The notes under the pieces are model-generated. The model was not told where the DNA came from. It saw only the letters and a list, made by a program, of their open reading frames with translations, and searched no databases. Shown in pieces: positions 1 to 7,155 of a stretch of DNA of 14,283 nucleotides (its first letter is position 1; each line of letters starts with the position of its first letter). Location: positions 1 to 14,283 of the forward strand of contig VXPN01000475.1 of assembly GCA_009839535.1 (NCBI GenBank), given 5' to 3'. This DNA is from Boseongicola sp. SB0662_bin_57 (lineage in GTDB: Bacteria > Pseudomonadota > Alphaproteobacteria > Rhodobacterales > Rhodobacteraceae). Position numbers and translations under genes: made by a program.

Positions 1-320
1 AAAAGCGACGTGATATCAACGATCTGCGAATCGCGTCAGCACCGTAGGTGCGGGGCTGGTGTGCGTCGCGCAATATCTGATCGCGCATTTCGCAATCGCT
101 CGTCGAATGCGCTTGGAAAGACGCAATGGTCGTCTGGTGTGCAAAGCGGAACTCTGCAGATGGCAATGTATCGCCGCCGAAGTCGCTGCGTGTCTGCGCA
201 CGACGTTCTCGGGTGGGCGTGCCCCGGATGCAGGCCTGCCGGTCTCCAGGCGCGACAGGGATGCGCCTGACGCGTCGATGTCCTTCGTGCCGTCCATGAA
301 CGATCAGGTTCGGGCGATCA
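1..320. other. Left-edge region with no recognisable gene
   Basis: Open frames exist on both strands, including one open from base 1 to 270 on the plus strand, but their translations are rich in Arg, Ser and Cys, have no recognisable motif and look like chance frames in GC-rich DNA. The region lies downstream of the DapA-family gene, which is transcribed leftward. The only structure seen is an imperfect stem between about 83-92 and 104-112 (nine pairs with one bulge, loop of about 11). It has no T-run, so it is not called as a terminator. Confidence 0.55.
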
Positions 321-1229
321 TCAGCAAACCGAGCGCGAGTTGATACCGTGCTCGTCCAGGAATGCACGAAGTCGCGATTCCTGCGCTTTGGAAAGAGGCC
401 AGGACGACGGTGGACGCGTCGACCCGCAATACTCGCCCATCAGGGCCAAGGCGGCCTTCACGACCGATACGTTCGTGCCGCCCATTTCCGCCGCGCGGAG
501 CTCTTCGAAGGCCCGAATGCCGTCGATCAGGTTCGATGCATTGTCGTGGTTCCCTGAATCGAGCGCGCCGTGAATCTCGGCGGAACGGGCCGGCCAGACA
601 TTGATGAGGCCGGAAGTGAATCCGCGGGCTCCGACGGCATAGAACTGCGGAGCCCGGACCTCTGCCAGACCGCAGATCCAGACGATGTGACCCGGCGAGG
701 CGGCCATGGCTTGGGCCAGGTTCTCGGGTGACGGCGTTGCCCACTTTACGCCAACGACGTTATCGGTTTCGCACAGGTCCACAATCGCGCGTGTGCCGAT
801 GACGTCGTTGCGAAGGTAGAGCAGGACCGGAATGCCTCGGGCAGCGTCCGAAACATGCGCGACGTAGTCTTTCAGGCCCCTGGGCGAGACGAACGGATCG
901 GGTGGCTGGTGGACCATGACCGCTGCGGCACCTGCCGCAACGGAAGCGCGAGCCAATGTACATGCCTCAGGCAATGAACGTCCGACTCCGCCAATCAAGG
1001 GCGTGCGCCCGTTGATCGTTGCAGCGGCGGCATCCACCATTGCCAATGCCTCGTCGATCGTCAGGCCGTAGAATTCGCTCGTGTTCCCGTTGATCGTCAG
1101 CGCGTGAATGCCCGCCTCGATTGCCCGGTCCACGATGGGCGTGAGCCGGTCGGCGGCAATGTTGCCTTCCTCGTCAAACAGAGTGACGAGGATTCCGGAG
1201 ATTCCGGTCAGCGGGATGATGGGAGCCAT
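321..1229 (-). CDS. DapA/NanA-family class I aldolase or lyase (dihydrodipicolinate synthase-like)
   Basis: The 302-residue product is the usual length for the DHDPS/N-acetylneuraminate lyase family, TIM-barrel enzymes that form a Schiff base with a keto acid such as pyruvate. The Schiff-base lysine is Lys162 in VVGVKWA, and the conserved active-site tyrosine is Tyr138. The usual GTTGE carboxylate-binding motif is replaced by GNTSEFY (48-54). The tyrosine motif, normally YNxPxxTG, reads YLRNDVIG. GFTSGLIN (203-210) is the late family motif. The start at 1229 is chosen because the family N-terminus begins near MAPIIPLTGI; an upstream in-frame ATG at 1265 would add 12 residues of non-family sequence. 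No strong ribosome binding site is visible. The changed motifs argue against a housekeeping lysine-biosynthesis DapA and suggest a catabolic keto-acid or sugar-acid lyase or dehydratase. The substrate is unknown. The gene stands alone, with gaps on both sides. Family assignment is secure; the reaction is not. Confidence 0.9.
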   Translation of the reverse strand: MAPIIPLTGISGILVTLFDEEGNIAADRLTPIVDRAIEAGIHALTINGNTSEFYGLTIDEALAMVDAAAATINGRTPLIGGVGRSLPEACTLARASVAAGAAAVMVHQPPDPFVSPRGLKDYVAHVSDAARGIPVLLYLRNDVIGTRAIVDLCETDNVVGVKWATPSPENLAQAMAASPGHIVWICGLAEVRAPQFYAVGARGFTSGLINVWPARSAEIHGALDSGNHDNASNLIDGIRAFEELRAAEMGGTNVSVVKAALALMGEYCGSTRPPSSWPLSKAQESRLRAFLDEHGINSRSVC

Positions 1230-1969
1230 GCAAGTCAGCTTTCTTGGATGCCGTTGCCGTAGCATGCGCCGCTCTGCCAGAGCGCGGCCACGCCGTGGTC
1301 GGGAGGACGGTATCGCGCTTCACGAGGACATGGAATCCCGTGCCTTGACCCAATCGCTGGACCAGTTCCGCGCCGGATGCGCGTTGAATGCGATGACCGC
1401 CCATGGGGTCGCTCGATGGGCAAGTGTACTGCGCAGACCTTTCCCTGGATGGCGACAGGACGCCCGGCGCTGCCACTCCGCTTCGCCGAGACGCATTCGA
1501 CGTCTTGACATGATCTTGCACTTGAAATTCCGGAAATTCGTAGCTTGCGGCTTGCACCGAAGACCGGTTGCTGTCGGACCCCGTGGCGAGCAGGTCCTGA
1601 GTGTCTCTGCCGGTCGGGCTCAATCCGTCGTCGAACGCGCTTTCGTGGTCATTTGCCACGCGCAGGGAGATCAACTAGTCAATGGTGAACAAGCGTTCAC
1701 ATCCCCGGGGAATGCCGGCCATCGAGTTCCAAAACGCCGCCTTGCACGATCTGGTGCGCCACCGGGCTTCGGTGCCGCCCTCATCCAGCGAGACGCAAGT
1801 TGCACATGTGGGAGGAATGGTGACGAAGCATCTTCGCAATTTGCCGTTCGGGGATCGGTCGCCGAACCCTGACACCCGTCGAAGCGACCGTGCAGGTGCG
1901 AATGCCCGGTCCTTTGCAGCCGAGCGGTGGGCAGCTGCGATTCGTGTCGCCGCGTCGCAGTTGCCTTGC
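1230..1969. other. 740-bp intergenic region between divergent genes
   Basis: The region separates the leftward DapA-family gene from the rightward nuclease gene. Long overlapping frames exist on both strands (for example plus-strand 1108-1872 and minus-strand 1174-1674), but their products match nothing known to me and their third codon positions lack the strong GC bias of the real genes here. Structures seen are a 6-bp stem with a 3-base loop (1270-1284), a palindrome with arms CCACG/CGTGG (1288-1298), a perfect palindrome at 1685-1700 and a 7-bp inverted repeat (1856-1862 with 1884-1890). A consensus TTGACA lies at 1505-1510 but no good -10 follows at 16-18 bp. A GGAGG at 1811-1815 precedes in-frame ATG/GTG codons of the nuclease frame. 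Promoters for both flanking genes probably lie here but cannot be placed. Confidence 0.5.
1685..1700. promoter_or_regulatory. Perfect operator-like palindrome, GTGAAC-N4-GTTCAC
   Basis: Two perfect 6-base arms are separated by AAGC, giving a 16-bp dyad about 270 bp upstream of the nuclease start and 455 bp upstream of the DapA-like start. The core GAAC-N4-GTTC resembles Gram-positive LexA boxes rather than the alphaproteobacterial GTTC-N7-GTTC form. It could equally be a site for a TetR- or GntR-type regulator, a small hairpin, or chance. No regulator gene is in the window. Confidence 0.3.
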
Positions 1970-2968
1970 ATGCGTCACGCCATTGTTTCAGTCCTTGCTG
2001 CCATCTTGGTTTCTGGGCCGAGCTTCCCGTTGAACGGCGCATCGGCGCAGGCGATCGGCGGCAGTTGGCGGGGCCTGACGGTATCGCAGGAATTTCGCTG
2101 CAGCCCTTATGCTCGTCGAGACTATCCCTATCCAAGATCTGCGGAGGCGGCGGTCATCGCATCGATGGATGGTCGCGTCTACGGACCCTATACCGGTCGC
2201 TACTTTGCCAGCCGCAGACAGACCGATGTCGAGCACATCGTCGCCATTTCGGAGGCGCATGACAGCGGGCTCTGCGCAGCCGACCCTGCAACCCGTCGAC
2301 GATTTTCCGGGGACCTGCTCAACCTGACCCTCGCCGCACCGGAGGTGAACCGTTGCGGACATGGCGGCAAATGCGGCCACGACGCCGGGGATTGGCTGCC
2401 GCCAAGGAATGCTTGCTGGTTTGCCGGCCGGGTCGTTGCCGTCAAGCTCAAGTACGACCTTGCTGTAGACATGAGAGAGGCGGCGGCGCTTGAGCAAGTG
2501 CTCTCAGGTTGCTTGTCCACCGAATTGGTGTTTGTGGAAGGAGAAGTCGTGCCAGAGGCCAAGAGACCTGCCACGCAACAGACCGGGAAGCCCGATGGCA
2601 CGGTCGATGCACTCGGCCTGTACGACGACAACCGAAACGGGCACATCACCTGCGCGGAGGCACGGCGACACGGCATTGCGCCTGTGCCCCGAGACCATCC
2701 TGCTTACCGCTTCATGACGGATGGAGACGGCGACGGAGTCGTTTGCGAGAGGCGCGGAGAGACGGCAACAGCGTCCGGGAAGCCAGCCGTGCGAGAGCCC
2801 GGGAATTCCGCCAATTCGGTCGGTGCGCTCGGCCTGTACGACGACAATCGAAACGGGCACATCACCTGCGCGGAGGCAAGGCGGCATGGCATAACGCCAG
2901 TGCCCCGCGGCCATCCCGCCTACCGCTTCATGACGGACGGAGACGGCGACGGAGTCGTCTGCGAGTAG
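1970..2968 (+). CDS. Secreted HNH/DUF1524-type nuclease with two excalibur repeats
   Basis: The 332-residue product is predicted to be exported. A signal peptide at 1-28 has a short basic start (MRH), a hydrophobic run and an ASAQA cleavage region. The central domain (about 85-181) matches GmrSD-type HNH nucleases: EHIV with candidate catalytic His89, then SGDLLNL (Asn118), Asn127, DxxDWLPP (138-145) and a C-terminal VKLKYDLAVD helix ending at Cys181. Several cysteines (44, 102, 129, 135, 149, 181) would suit disulfides outside the cytoplasm. Two 47-residue repeats (214-260 and 286-332) each carry an EF-hand-like DDNRNGHITCAEA loop and the excalibur signature DGDGDGVVCE, so calcium binding is likely. 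The second repeat ends exactly at the stop codon. The start at 1970 is chosen for the signal peptide, although it has no clear ribosome binding site; the frame is open back to 1682, with an alternative GGAGG-led ATG/GTG at 1817/1820. The role may be extracellular DNA degradation for nutrients or competition, but this is inferred. Confidence 0.85.
   Translation: MRHAIVSVLAAILVSGPSFPLNGASAQAIGGSWRGLTVSQEFRCSPYARRDYPYPRSAEAAVIASMDGRVYGPYTGRYFASRRQTDVEHIVAISEAHDSGLCAADPATRRRFSGDLLNLTLAAPEVNRCGHGGKCGHDAGDWLPPRNACWFAGRVVAVKLKYDLAVDMREAAALEQVLSGCLSTELVFVEGEVVPEAKRPATQQTGKPDGTVDALGLYDDNRNGHITCAEARRHGIAPVPRDHPAYRFMTDGDGDGVVCERRGETATASGKPAVREPGNSANSVGALGLYDDNRNGHITCAEARRHGITPVPRGHPAYRFMTDGDGDGVVCE
2609..2749 (+). 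repeat. Excalibur repeat unit 1 in the nuclease gene
   Basis: This 141-bp in-frame unit encodes 47 residues from ALGLYDDN to GDGVVCE. It is about 90% identical in DNA (14 differences counted by eye) to the unit 216 bp downstream, and identical at 45 of 47 residues. It combines an EF-hand-like loop with an excalibur DxDxDGxxCE motif. Confidence 0.9.
2825..2965 (+). repeat. Excalibur repeat unit 2 in the nuclease gene
   Basis: This is the second 141-bp unit, ending at the last sense codon of the nuclease gene. It differs from unit 1 at two residues only (Ala to Thr in HGIxPVP and Asp to Gly in PRxHPAY). A 25-residue linker rich in Ala, Glu, Gly, Arg and Ser joins the units. Confidence 0.9.
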
Positions 2969-2993
2969 GCCGCCCATCGGCCGCGTCAGGCCG
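2968..2993 (+). terminator. Possible weak stem-loop at the nuclease 3' end
   Basis: Immediately after the stop codon GGCCG (2968-2972) can pair with CGGCC (2978-2982), or that CGGCC with GGCCG (2989-2993). The stems are only 5 bp and no T-run follows, so termination between the convergent nuclease and putA genes is uncertain. Nothing else is seen in 2994-3127. Confidence 0.2.
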
Positions 2994-3127
2994 CTTGAAG
3001 ATTCGGCCAATTCCCTGATCTGACAATGGCGAGGATTCGTCCGCTGATGCTGAACACGGGCGGGGTCTGCTGCAATCCGGAGGCATTTCCGAGCTCGCGT
3101 GTGCAAGCATTGAGCGGTTCGTGCCGG

Positions 3128-6100
3128 TCACGGATCGGATTCGGCCAGTAGCGCTGCATTGCCGCCGCTGGCGGTCGTGTCGATGCAGATGCTGCGTTCG
3201 TTGCAGAACGCCATCGGATCGTTCAATTCGGTGATGAGTGGGACAATGGGACCGTCACGTGCCGCGAGCGCCTTTCGCAATTCGAACCGGGCATCGTCCG
3301 GCATCAAGGCAGCGGCAACGGCGTCAATCTGCAGGGAGCCAAGGGACGCAGGACTCTCGACGCTGCCTTGAAGAACCCGAACCGGCAGACCCGAGCCGGA
3401 GAGGCGTTTCAGCGCCTGGAGTCCGGCTGCGGAAACGGCCACGACCCGGTTCCCGGCCGCGAGTGCCTGTACAGCCTGAGCAAGGATTGCTCCCGTACCC
3501 GGGCCGAGGCAGAGAATCGTCCCCTTTGGCCGAAGTTCCAGTTGGTTGGATTCCCCGGTTGGTCCCGGCAGGTCGAGAGGACCGGCGGCGACGGCTGCCG
3601 TCCCGGACATATTGGCCGTGGAGCCTTCTCGTAGCTGTGCGCGAAGGAGTGCCATACGTTCAGCGGGCTCTGTGACGGGCGCGGAGGAGAGCTGCTCTAT
3701 CGCTTCCTCGATTTCCGCCAAACCGACGGGCTTGCCTGGAAGGCGCACCTTGCCGGGATGCCGAGACCCGATGAACAATCGCGAAAGAAAGTTCGGTCCG
3801 CCCGCCTTGGGGCCGGTTCCCGAGAGCCCGTGCCCTCCAAAGGGTTGTGAACCGACCACGGCACCTACCTGGTCCCTGTTCACGTACACGTTGCCTACGT
3901 CGATGCGATCCAAAATCCGCTGGACGCGACGGTCGATCCGCGAGTGAAGCCCGAAGGTGAGTCCGAAGCCCTTGGCGTTTATCTTGTCGATTACCTGGTC
4001 GATCTGGTCGCCGTCAAAGGATGCCAGATGCAGGACGGGCCCGAACACTTCGCGCTCGACATCCTCGATGCCGTCGACGCGTATCAAGGTTGGCGGAACG
4101 AAGAACCCGCTCGCCGGTATCGGCATCCGCTTGATGACCCGGCCCGCGGCGGCCTGTGCATCGATGTAGGCAGTGATGCCCTCGTGGGCTTCCGCGTCGA
4201 TGACCGGTCCGATGTCAGTCTCGATCCACCTTGGATCGCCAATCACCAGCGTGTCGATCGCGCCTTCGATCATCTGGACGAGCTCGGCCTCGATGTCCGC
4301 CTGCACGTAAAGCGCCCTGAGCGAGGAACAGCGCTGTCCGGATGACTGAAAGGCGCTGCGCACGATGTCGCGTGTGGCTTGCTCGAGCAACGCGGTGGAA
4401 TCAACGATCATCGCGTTCATGCCGCCCGTTTCGGCGATCAGCAGGGCGTCCGGCGCAGTCTCTGCCAGCTGCCGGTTGATGACGTGCGCGGTGTCGGTCG
4501 AGCCCGTGAAGCAGACGCCGCCGATCCGGGAATCCGCGGTCAGTTTGGCGCCAATTCCGGAACCTTCGCCGGGCAGGAACTGGATCACGCCGTCCGGCAC
4601 CCCGGCCTCGCGCATCCAGGCTGTCGCGCGCGACGCGATCAGCGGCGTCTGCTCTGCGGGTTTTGCTATGGCCGCATTGCCGGCGGCAAGCGCCGCCGCG
4701 ATCTGGCCAGTGAAGATGGCAAGCGGGAAGTTCCACGGGCTGATGCAGACAATGACGCCGCGCGCCACACAGTTGTCGCCCGCCCGCTCGGCCTCGTCCG
4801 CATAGTACCGGAGGAAGTCCACGGCCTCACGTATTTCAGCCACCGCGTCGATGAGCGTTTTCCCGGCCTCGCGAGCAAGAAGGGCGAAAATCTCGGCGGC
4901 ATTGGCCTCGAAAAGGCCAGAAATCTGACGCAGGACTTCTGCACGCTTGCGTGCTCCAAGGGACTCCCAGGCTGGTTGTGCCTTGATTGCGACCGTCACG
5001 GCTTCGGCGGCACGGTCGGGATGCGTTTCGACAACTTTTCCGACAATGTCATTGGGGTCTGCAGGGTTGACGACGTTTCGCGCCTTTCCGTCATGAGTGC
5101 ACGGCGAAAGCGGTGCGGCGCTCCATTGGAAGGGAGCCTGGAACGGCTCTCGCCCTGCGTCGATCATGGCGAGATCGACCGGATCCGTGATGTCCCATCC
5201 CCGGCTGTTCGGACGAGGCGCGAAGACGTCCGACGGTTTCGGCATTGCCGGGTTCGGGGCGAAGTCGGCCGCTTCGGCCGCGGCAAGCGGATCGCGGGCG
5301 ATCTCTTCCGCGGAGACCGAGGAATCAACGATCTGATGCACGAACGAGGAATTCGCCCCGTTCTCCAGAAGTCGCCGGACCAGGTAGGCCAGCAGATCCT
5401 TGTGGGTGCCGACCGGCGCATAGATGCGGCAGCGCGTGCCCTCGGACTGTCGAATCAGGTCGTGAAGCGCGTCGCCCATGCCGTGAAGCCTCTGGAACTC
5501 GAAGGAGGACCGGTCGCCGCTGGCCATGTGCAGGATTGCGGCGACCGAATGGGCGTTATGGGTCGCGAACTGCGGATACACCCGGTCTCTCATGGCCAGA
5601 AGCCTTCGCGCGCCCGCCAGGAAGCTGATGTCCGTATGCGCCTTCCGCGTGAAGACCGGGTAGTCCTTCAGCCCGAGCACCTGGGCGCGCTTGATTTCCG
5701 TGTCCCAGTAGGCGCCCTTGACGAGCCGGACCATGATTCGTCGGTTCAGTCTGGCAGAGAGGTCGTAGAGCCAGTCGATGGTTGGCATTGCACGGCGTCC
5801 GTAGGCCTGCACAACCACGCCGAATCCGTCCCAGTCTGCAAGCGCAGGATTGGCAAGCACGTGTTCGGTCACGTCCAGCGAAAGATCCAGCCGATCTGCC
5901 TCTTCCGCGTCGATGTTGAGCCCGATGCCTGCTTCTGCCGCTGCCAGCGCCAGCGGCAGAAGGCGTTCGGCCATCTCGGGCAACATCGTCTTCGCCTGAC
6001 TTCGCTCATATCGTGGGTGCAGTGCCGACAGCTTGACTGACATGCCGGGATTGTTGCGGACTTCGCCGTCCCTGGCCTCATGTGCGATCGCGGAAATTGC

Positions 6101-6736
6101 CGCCTGGTAGGCTGCACGGTAGCGCTCGGCGTCGTGTTCCGTGCGGGCAGCTTCGCCCAGCATGTCGAAGGAATAGGTGCAGCCTTGGTCCGACACCATC
6201 GCGCCGCGTTCAATGGCGCTCTCGATGGTCTCGCCAAGAACGAACTGCGCACCCATTTCCGCCATGGCGTGCCCGACGGCGGTGCGAACCACGGGTTCGC
6301 CCAATCGGCGTACGATGGCGTGGAGCGTGCCGGCGACGCCTTCTCCGTCATCATCAAGAATCCGGCCCGTCAGCATCAAGGCCCATGTTGAGGCATTGAC
6401 AAGAATGGAGCCGGAATCGCCGACATGTGCCGCCCAGTCATGGGGCGTGATCTTGTCGCGGATCAGCTCGTCGACCGTTCTTGCGTCCGGCACCCTAAGC
6501 ATCGCTTCCGCAAGGCACATGAGCGCGACGCCCTCCTTGGTCGAAAGCCCGTATTCGGCCAGGAAGGCCTCCATCCTGCCAGCCTGGCCGCCGGCGCGCA
6601 CCTCGTTGACGAGGCGAGCCGCGTGCCCGCCGATGGCGGTCCGATCGGTGGCGTCAAGCGCGGTCGCCTCGACCAGGCTGCGGACCAGCGCCGACTCCTC
6701 GGTCAGGGAGGATGCTCGAATCTTGTCGCGGCTCAT
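3128..6736 (-). CDS. putA: Bifunctional proline dehydrogenase / P5C dehydrogenase PutA
   Basis: PutA oxidises proline to glutamate in two steps: FAD-dependent proline dehydrogenase, then NAD-dependent delta-1-pyrroline-5-carboxylate (glutamate semialdehyde) dehydrogenase, with channelling between the sites. The 1202-residue product has an N-terminal arm region (about 1-140), a proline dehydrogenase barrel (about 170-465) with MSVKLSALHPRY (Lys235), NIDAEEADRL (Asp276), RLVKGAYWD (337-345), YAPVGTH (Tyr439) and substrate-binding Arg454/Arg455. The aldehyde dehydrogenase part (about 540-990) has ISPWNFP (665-671), FTGST (743-747), catalytic base Glu769 in AETGG and catalytic Cys803 in GQRCS. 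A C-terminal domain follows and ends with TTASGGNAALLA. It is shorter than E. coli PutA (1320 residues) because the N-terminal ribbon-helix-helix DNA-binding domain is absent, so it should be a pure enzyme, probably membrane-associated and controlled by a separate regulator not in this window. The start is supported by GGAG seven bases upstream. All key residues are intact. Confidence 0.97.
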   Translation of the reverse strand: MSRDKIRASSLTEESALVRSLVEATALDATDRTAIGGHAARLVNEVRAGGQAGRMEAFLAEYGLSTKEGVALMCLAEAMLRVPDARTVDELIRDKITPHDWAAHVGDSGSILVNASTWALMLTGRILDDDGEGVAGTLHAIVRRLGEPVVRTAVGHAMAEMGAQFVLGETIESAIERGAMVSDQGCTYSFDMLGEAARTEHDAERYRAAYQAAISAIAHEARDGEVRNNPGMSVKLSALHPRYERSQAKTMLPEMAERLLPLALAAAEAGIGLNIDAEEADRLDLSLDVTEHVLANPALADWDGFGVVVQAYGRRAMPTIDWLYDLSARLNRRIMVRLVKGAYWDTEIKRAQVLGLKDYPVFTRKAHTDISFLAGARRLLAMRDRVYPQFATHNAHSVAAILHMASGDRSSFEFQRLHGMGDALHDLIRQSEGTRCRIYAPVGTHKDLLAYLVRRLLENGANSSFVHQIVDSSVSAEEIARDPLAAAEAADFAPNPAMPKPSDVFAPRPNSRGWDITDPVDLAMIDAGREPFQAPFQWSAAPLSPCTHDGKARNVVNPADPNDIVGKVVETHPDRAAEAVTVAIKAQPAWESLGARKRAEVLRQISGLFEANAAEIFALLAREAGKTLIDAVAEIREAVDFLRYYADEAERAGDNCVARGVIVCISPWNFPLAIFTGQIAAALAAGNAAIAKPAEQTPLIASRATAWMREAGVPDGVIQFLPGEGSGIGAKLTADSRIGGVCFTGSTDTAHVINRQLAETAPDALLIAETGGMNAMIVDSTALLEQATRDIVRSAFQSSGQRCSSLRALYVQADIEAELVQMIEGAIDTLVIGDPRWIETDIGPVIDAEAHEGITAYIDAQAAAGRVIKRMPIPASGFFVPPTLIRVDGIEDVEREVFGPVLHLASFDGDQIDQVIDKINAKGFGLTFGLHSRIDRRVQRILDRIDVGNVYVNRDQVGAVVGSQPFGGHGLSGTGPKAGGPNFLSRLFIGSRHPGKVRLPGKPVGLAEIEEAIEQLSSAPVTEPAERMALLRAQLREGSTANMSGTAAVAAGPLDLPGPTGESNQLELRPKGTILCLGPGTGAILAQAVQALAAGNRVVAVSAAGLQALKRLSGSGLPVRVLQGSVESPASLGSLQIDAVAAALMPDDARFELRKALAARDGPIVPLITELNDPMAFCNERSICIDTTASGGNAALLAESDP

Positions 6737-6743
6737 GTCAATT

Positions 6744-6747
6744 CTCC
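6744..6747 (-). promoter_or_regulatory. Ribosome binding site of putA
   Basis: GGAG on the minus strand lies seven bases before the ATG at 6736. It supports that start and hence the absence of an N-terminal DNA-binding domain. Confidence 0.7.
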
Positions 6748-6781
6748 GTCAGGGCTGGACCGGCATCTGCCCAATGCCAAA

Positions 6782-6809
6782 ACGGCCTTGTTAGGGTCGG
6801 CAAGGCCGT
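6782..6809 (-). promoter_or_regulatory. Perfect 9-bp hairpin in the putA leader
   Basis: ACGGCCTTG (6782-6790) is the exact reverse complement of CAAGGCCGT (6801-6809), with a 10-base loop. On the minus strand, which is the putA sense strand, the hairpin is followed directly by TTTT and lies 46-73 bases before the putA ATG. It could be an attenuator or terminator-like element, an operator for a putA regulator, or a late terminator for the upstream operon. The T-run is short, so intrinsic termination would be weak. Confidence 0.45.
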
Positions 6810-6828
6810 CTTCGGTGCCATGGTCAAA

Positions 6829-6857
6829 AGAGTACCGCAGGCCATCGGTCATCGCAA
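6829..6857 (-). promoter_or_regulatory. Candidate putA promoter
   Basis: On the minus strand TTGCGA (6857-6852) and TACTCT (6834-6829) are 17 bp apart. They match the sigma-70 consensus at 4 of 6 and 3 of 6 positions. Initiation near 6822 would put the 6782-6809 hairpin wholly inside the putA leader. The match is weak and purely by inspection. Confidence 0.25.
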
Positions 6858-7071
6858 AGGCCAATGGCCACGCGGGAGGTTGGAGTTAGCCGGCCGGGTG
6901 ACGCCTCCATCCAGAAACCTGACGACTCCGCTGCAAGCCCCGCGAAGGCTTCTGTTGAACCCGAAAGGATCCAGACGCGACAGCCCTGGTTGTTGATCTT
7001 GCCGCGCTTGGTTTCGGCTCTGCCGCACCGGCTGGCGGAATCCGTCGTGTCCTGACGTTACACATGCGCGA

Positions 7072-7131
7072 GATTGCCCGAGCATCTTGCCGATGCCCGC
7101 GAGCGCGTCCCGTTGCAAGGGCCGGGCAATC
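7072..7131 (-). repeat. 9-bp inverted repeat enclosing smaller hairpins, downstream of the permease gene
   Basis: GATTGCCCG (7072-7080) and CGGGCAATC (7123-7131) are perfect reverse complements around a 42-base interior. The interior contains a 5-bp stem GCATC/GATGC (7082-7086 with 7092-7096) and a weak CCC/GGG stem (7109-7111 with 7119-7121), so the RNA could fold as a branched structure. It begins about 25 bases after the permease stop codon on the transcribed strand, which suggests a 3'-end stabiliser or Rho-dependent termination region. No T-run is present. Confidence 0.35.
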
Positions 7132-7155
7132 CTCACCGACGGCGACATCCGGGCA

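Larger units (their letters stand above)
6737..7155. other. 419-bp intergenic region between the ABC operon and putA
   Basis: Both flanking units read leftward, so this region holds the 3' end of the transporter operon and the 5' leader of putA. No convincing gene is seen: the minus-strand frame 6849-7148 and the plus-strand frames give products without recognisable motifs. Structural elements are listed separately: a hairpin at 6782-6809, a candidate promoter at 6829-6857 and an inverted repeat at 7072-7131. An 11-bp palindrome, GGCCAATGGCC, lies at 6859-6869 just upstream of the candidate promoter. No Lrp-like putR gene is present. Confidence 0.55.

Noticed and set aside
83..112. Imperfect inverted repeat near the left edge, considered as a terminator for the DapA-family gene
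   Set aside because: The stem has a bulge and an 11-base loop, no T-run follows, and it lies over 200 bases past the stop codon.
285..293. Residues 285-293 of the ABC ATPase: missing Walker A lysine in the second domain, considered as inactivation
   Set aside because: A degenerate second Walker A is normal in RbsA/MglA-type ATPases, and the complementary signature in domain 2 is intact. Coordinates here are protein residues of the gene at 8091-9590.
1505..1533. TTGACA considered as a -35 element for the nuclease gene
   Set aside because: No acceptable -10 hexamer follows at 16-18 bp; the sequence there is TTCCGG.
1108..1872. Plus-strand frame of 254 codons in the gap before the nuclease gene
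   Set aside because: It overlaps the start of the DapA-family gene antisense, has no recognisable domain, and lacks the strong third-position GC bias of the true genes.
4379..6040. Plus-strand frame of 553 codons opposite putA
   Set aside because: It lies wholly antisense to intact, motif-rich putA coding sequence, and the translation has no domain. It is a codon-bias shadow.
6849..7148. Minus-strand 99-codon frame between the permease and putA genes, considered as a small regulator such as PutR
   Set aside because: It has no helix-turn-helix or Lrp-like features and no ribosome binding site, and it overlaps the inverted repeat at 7072-7131.
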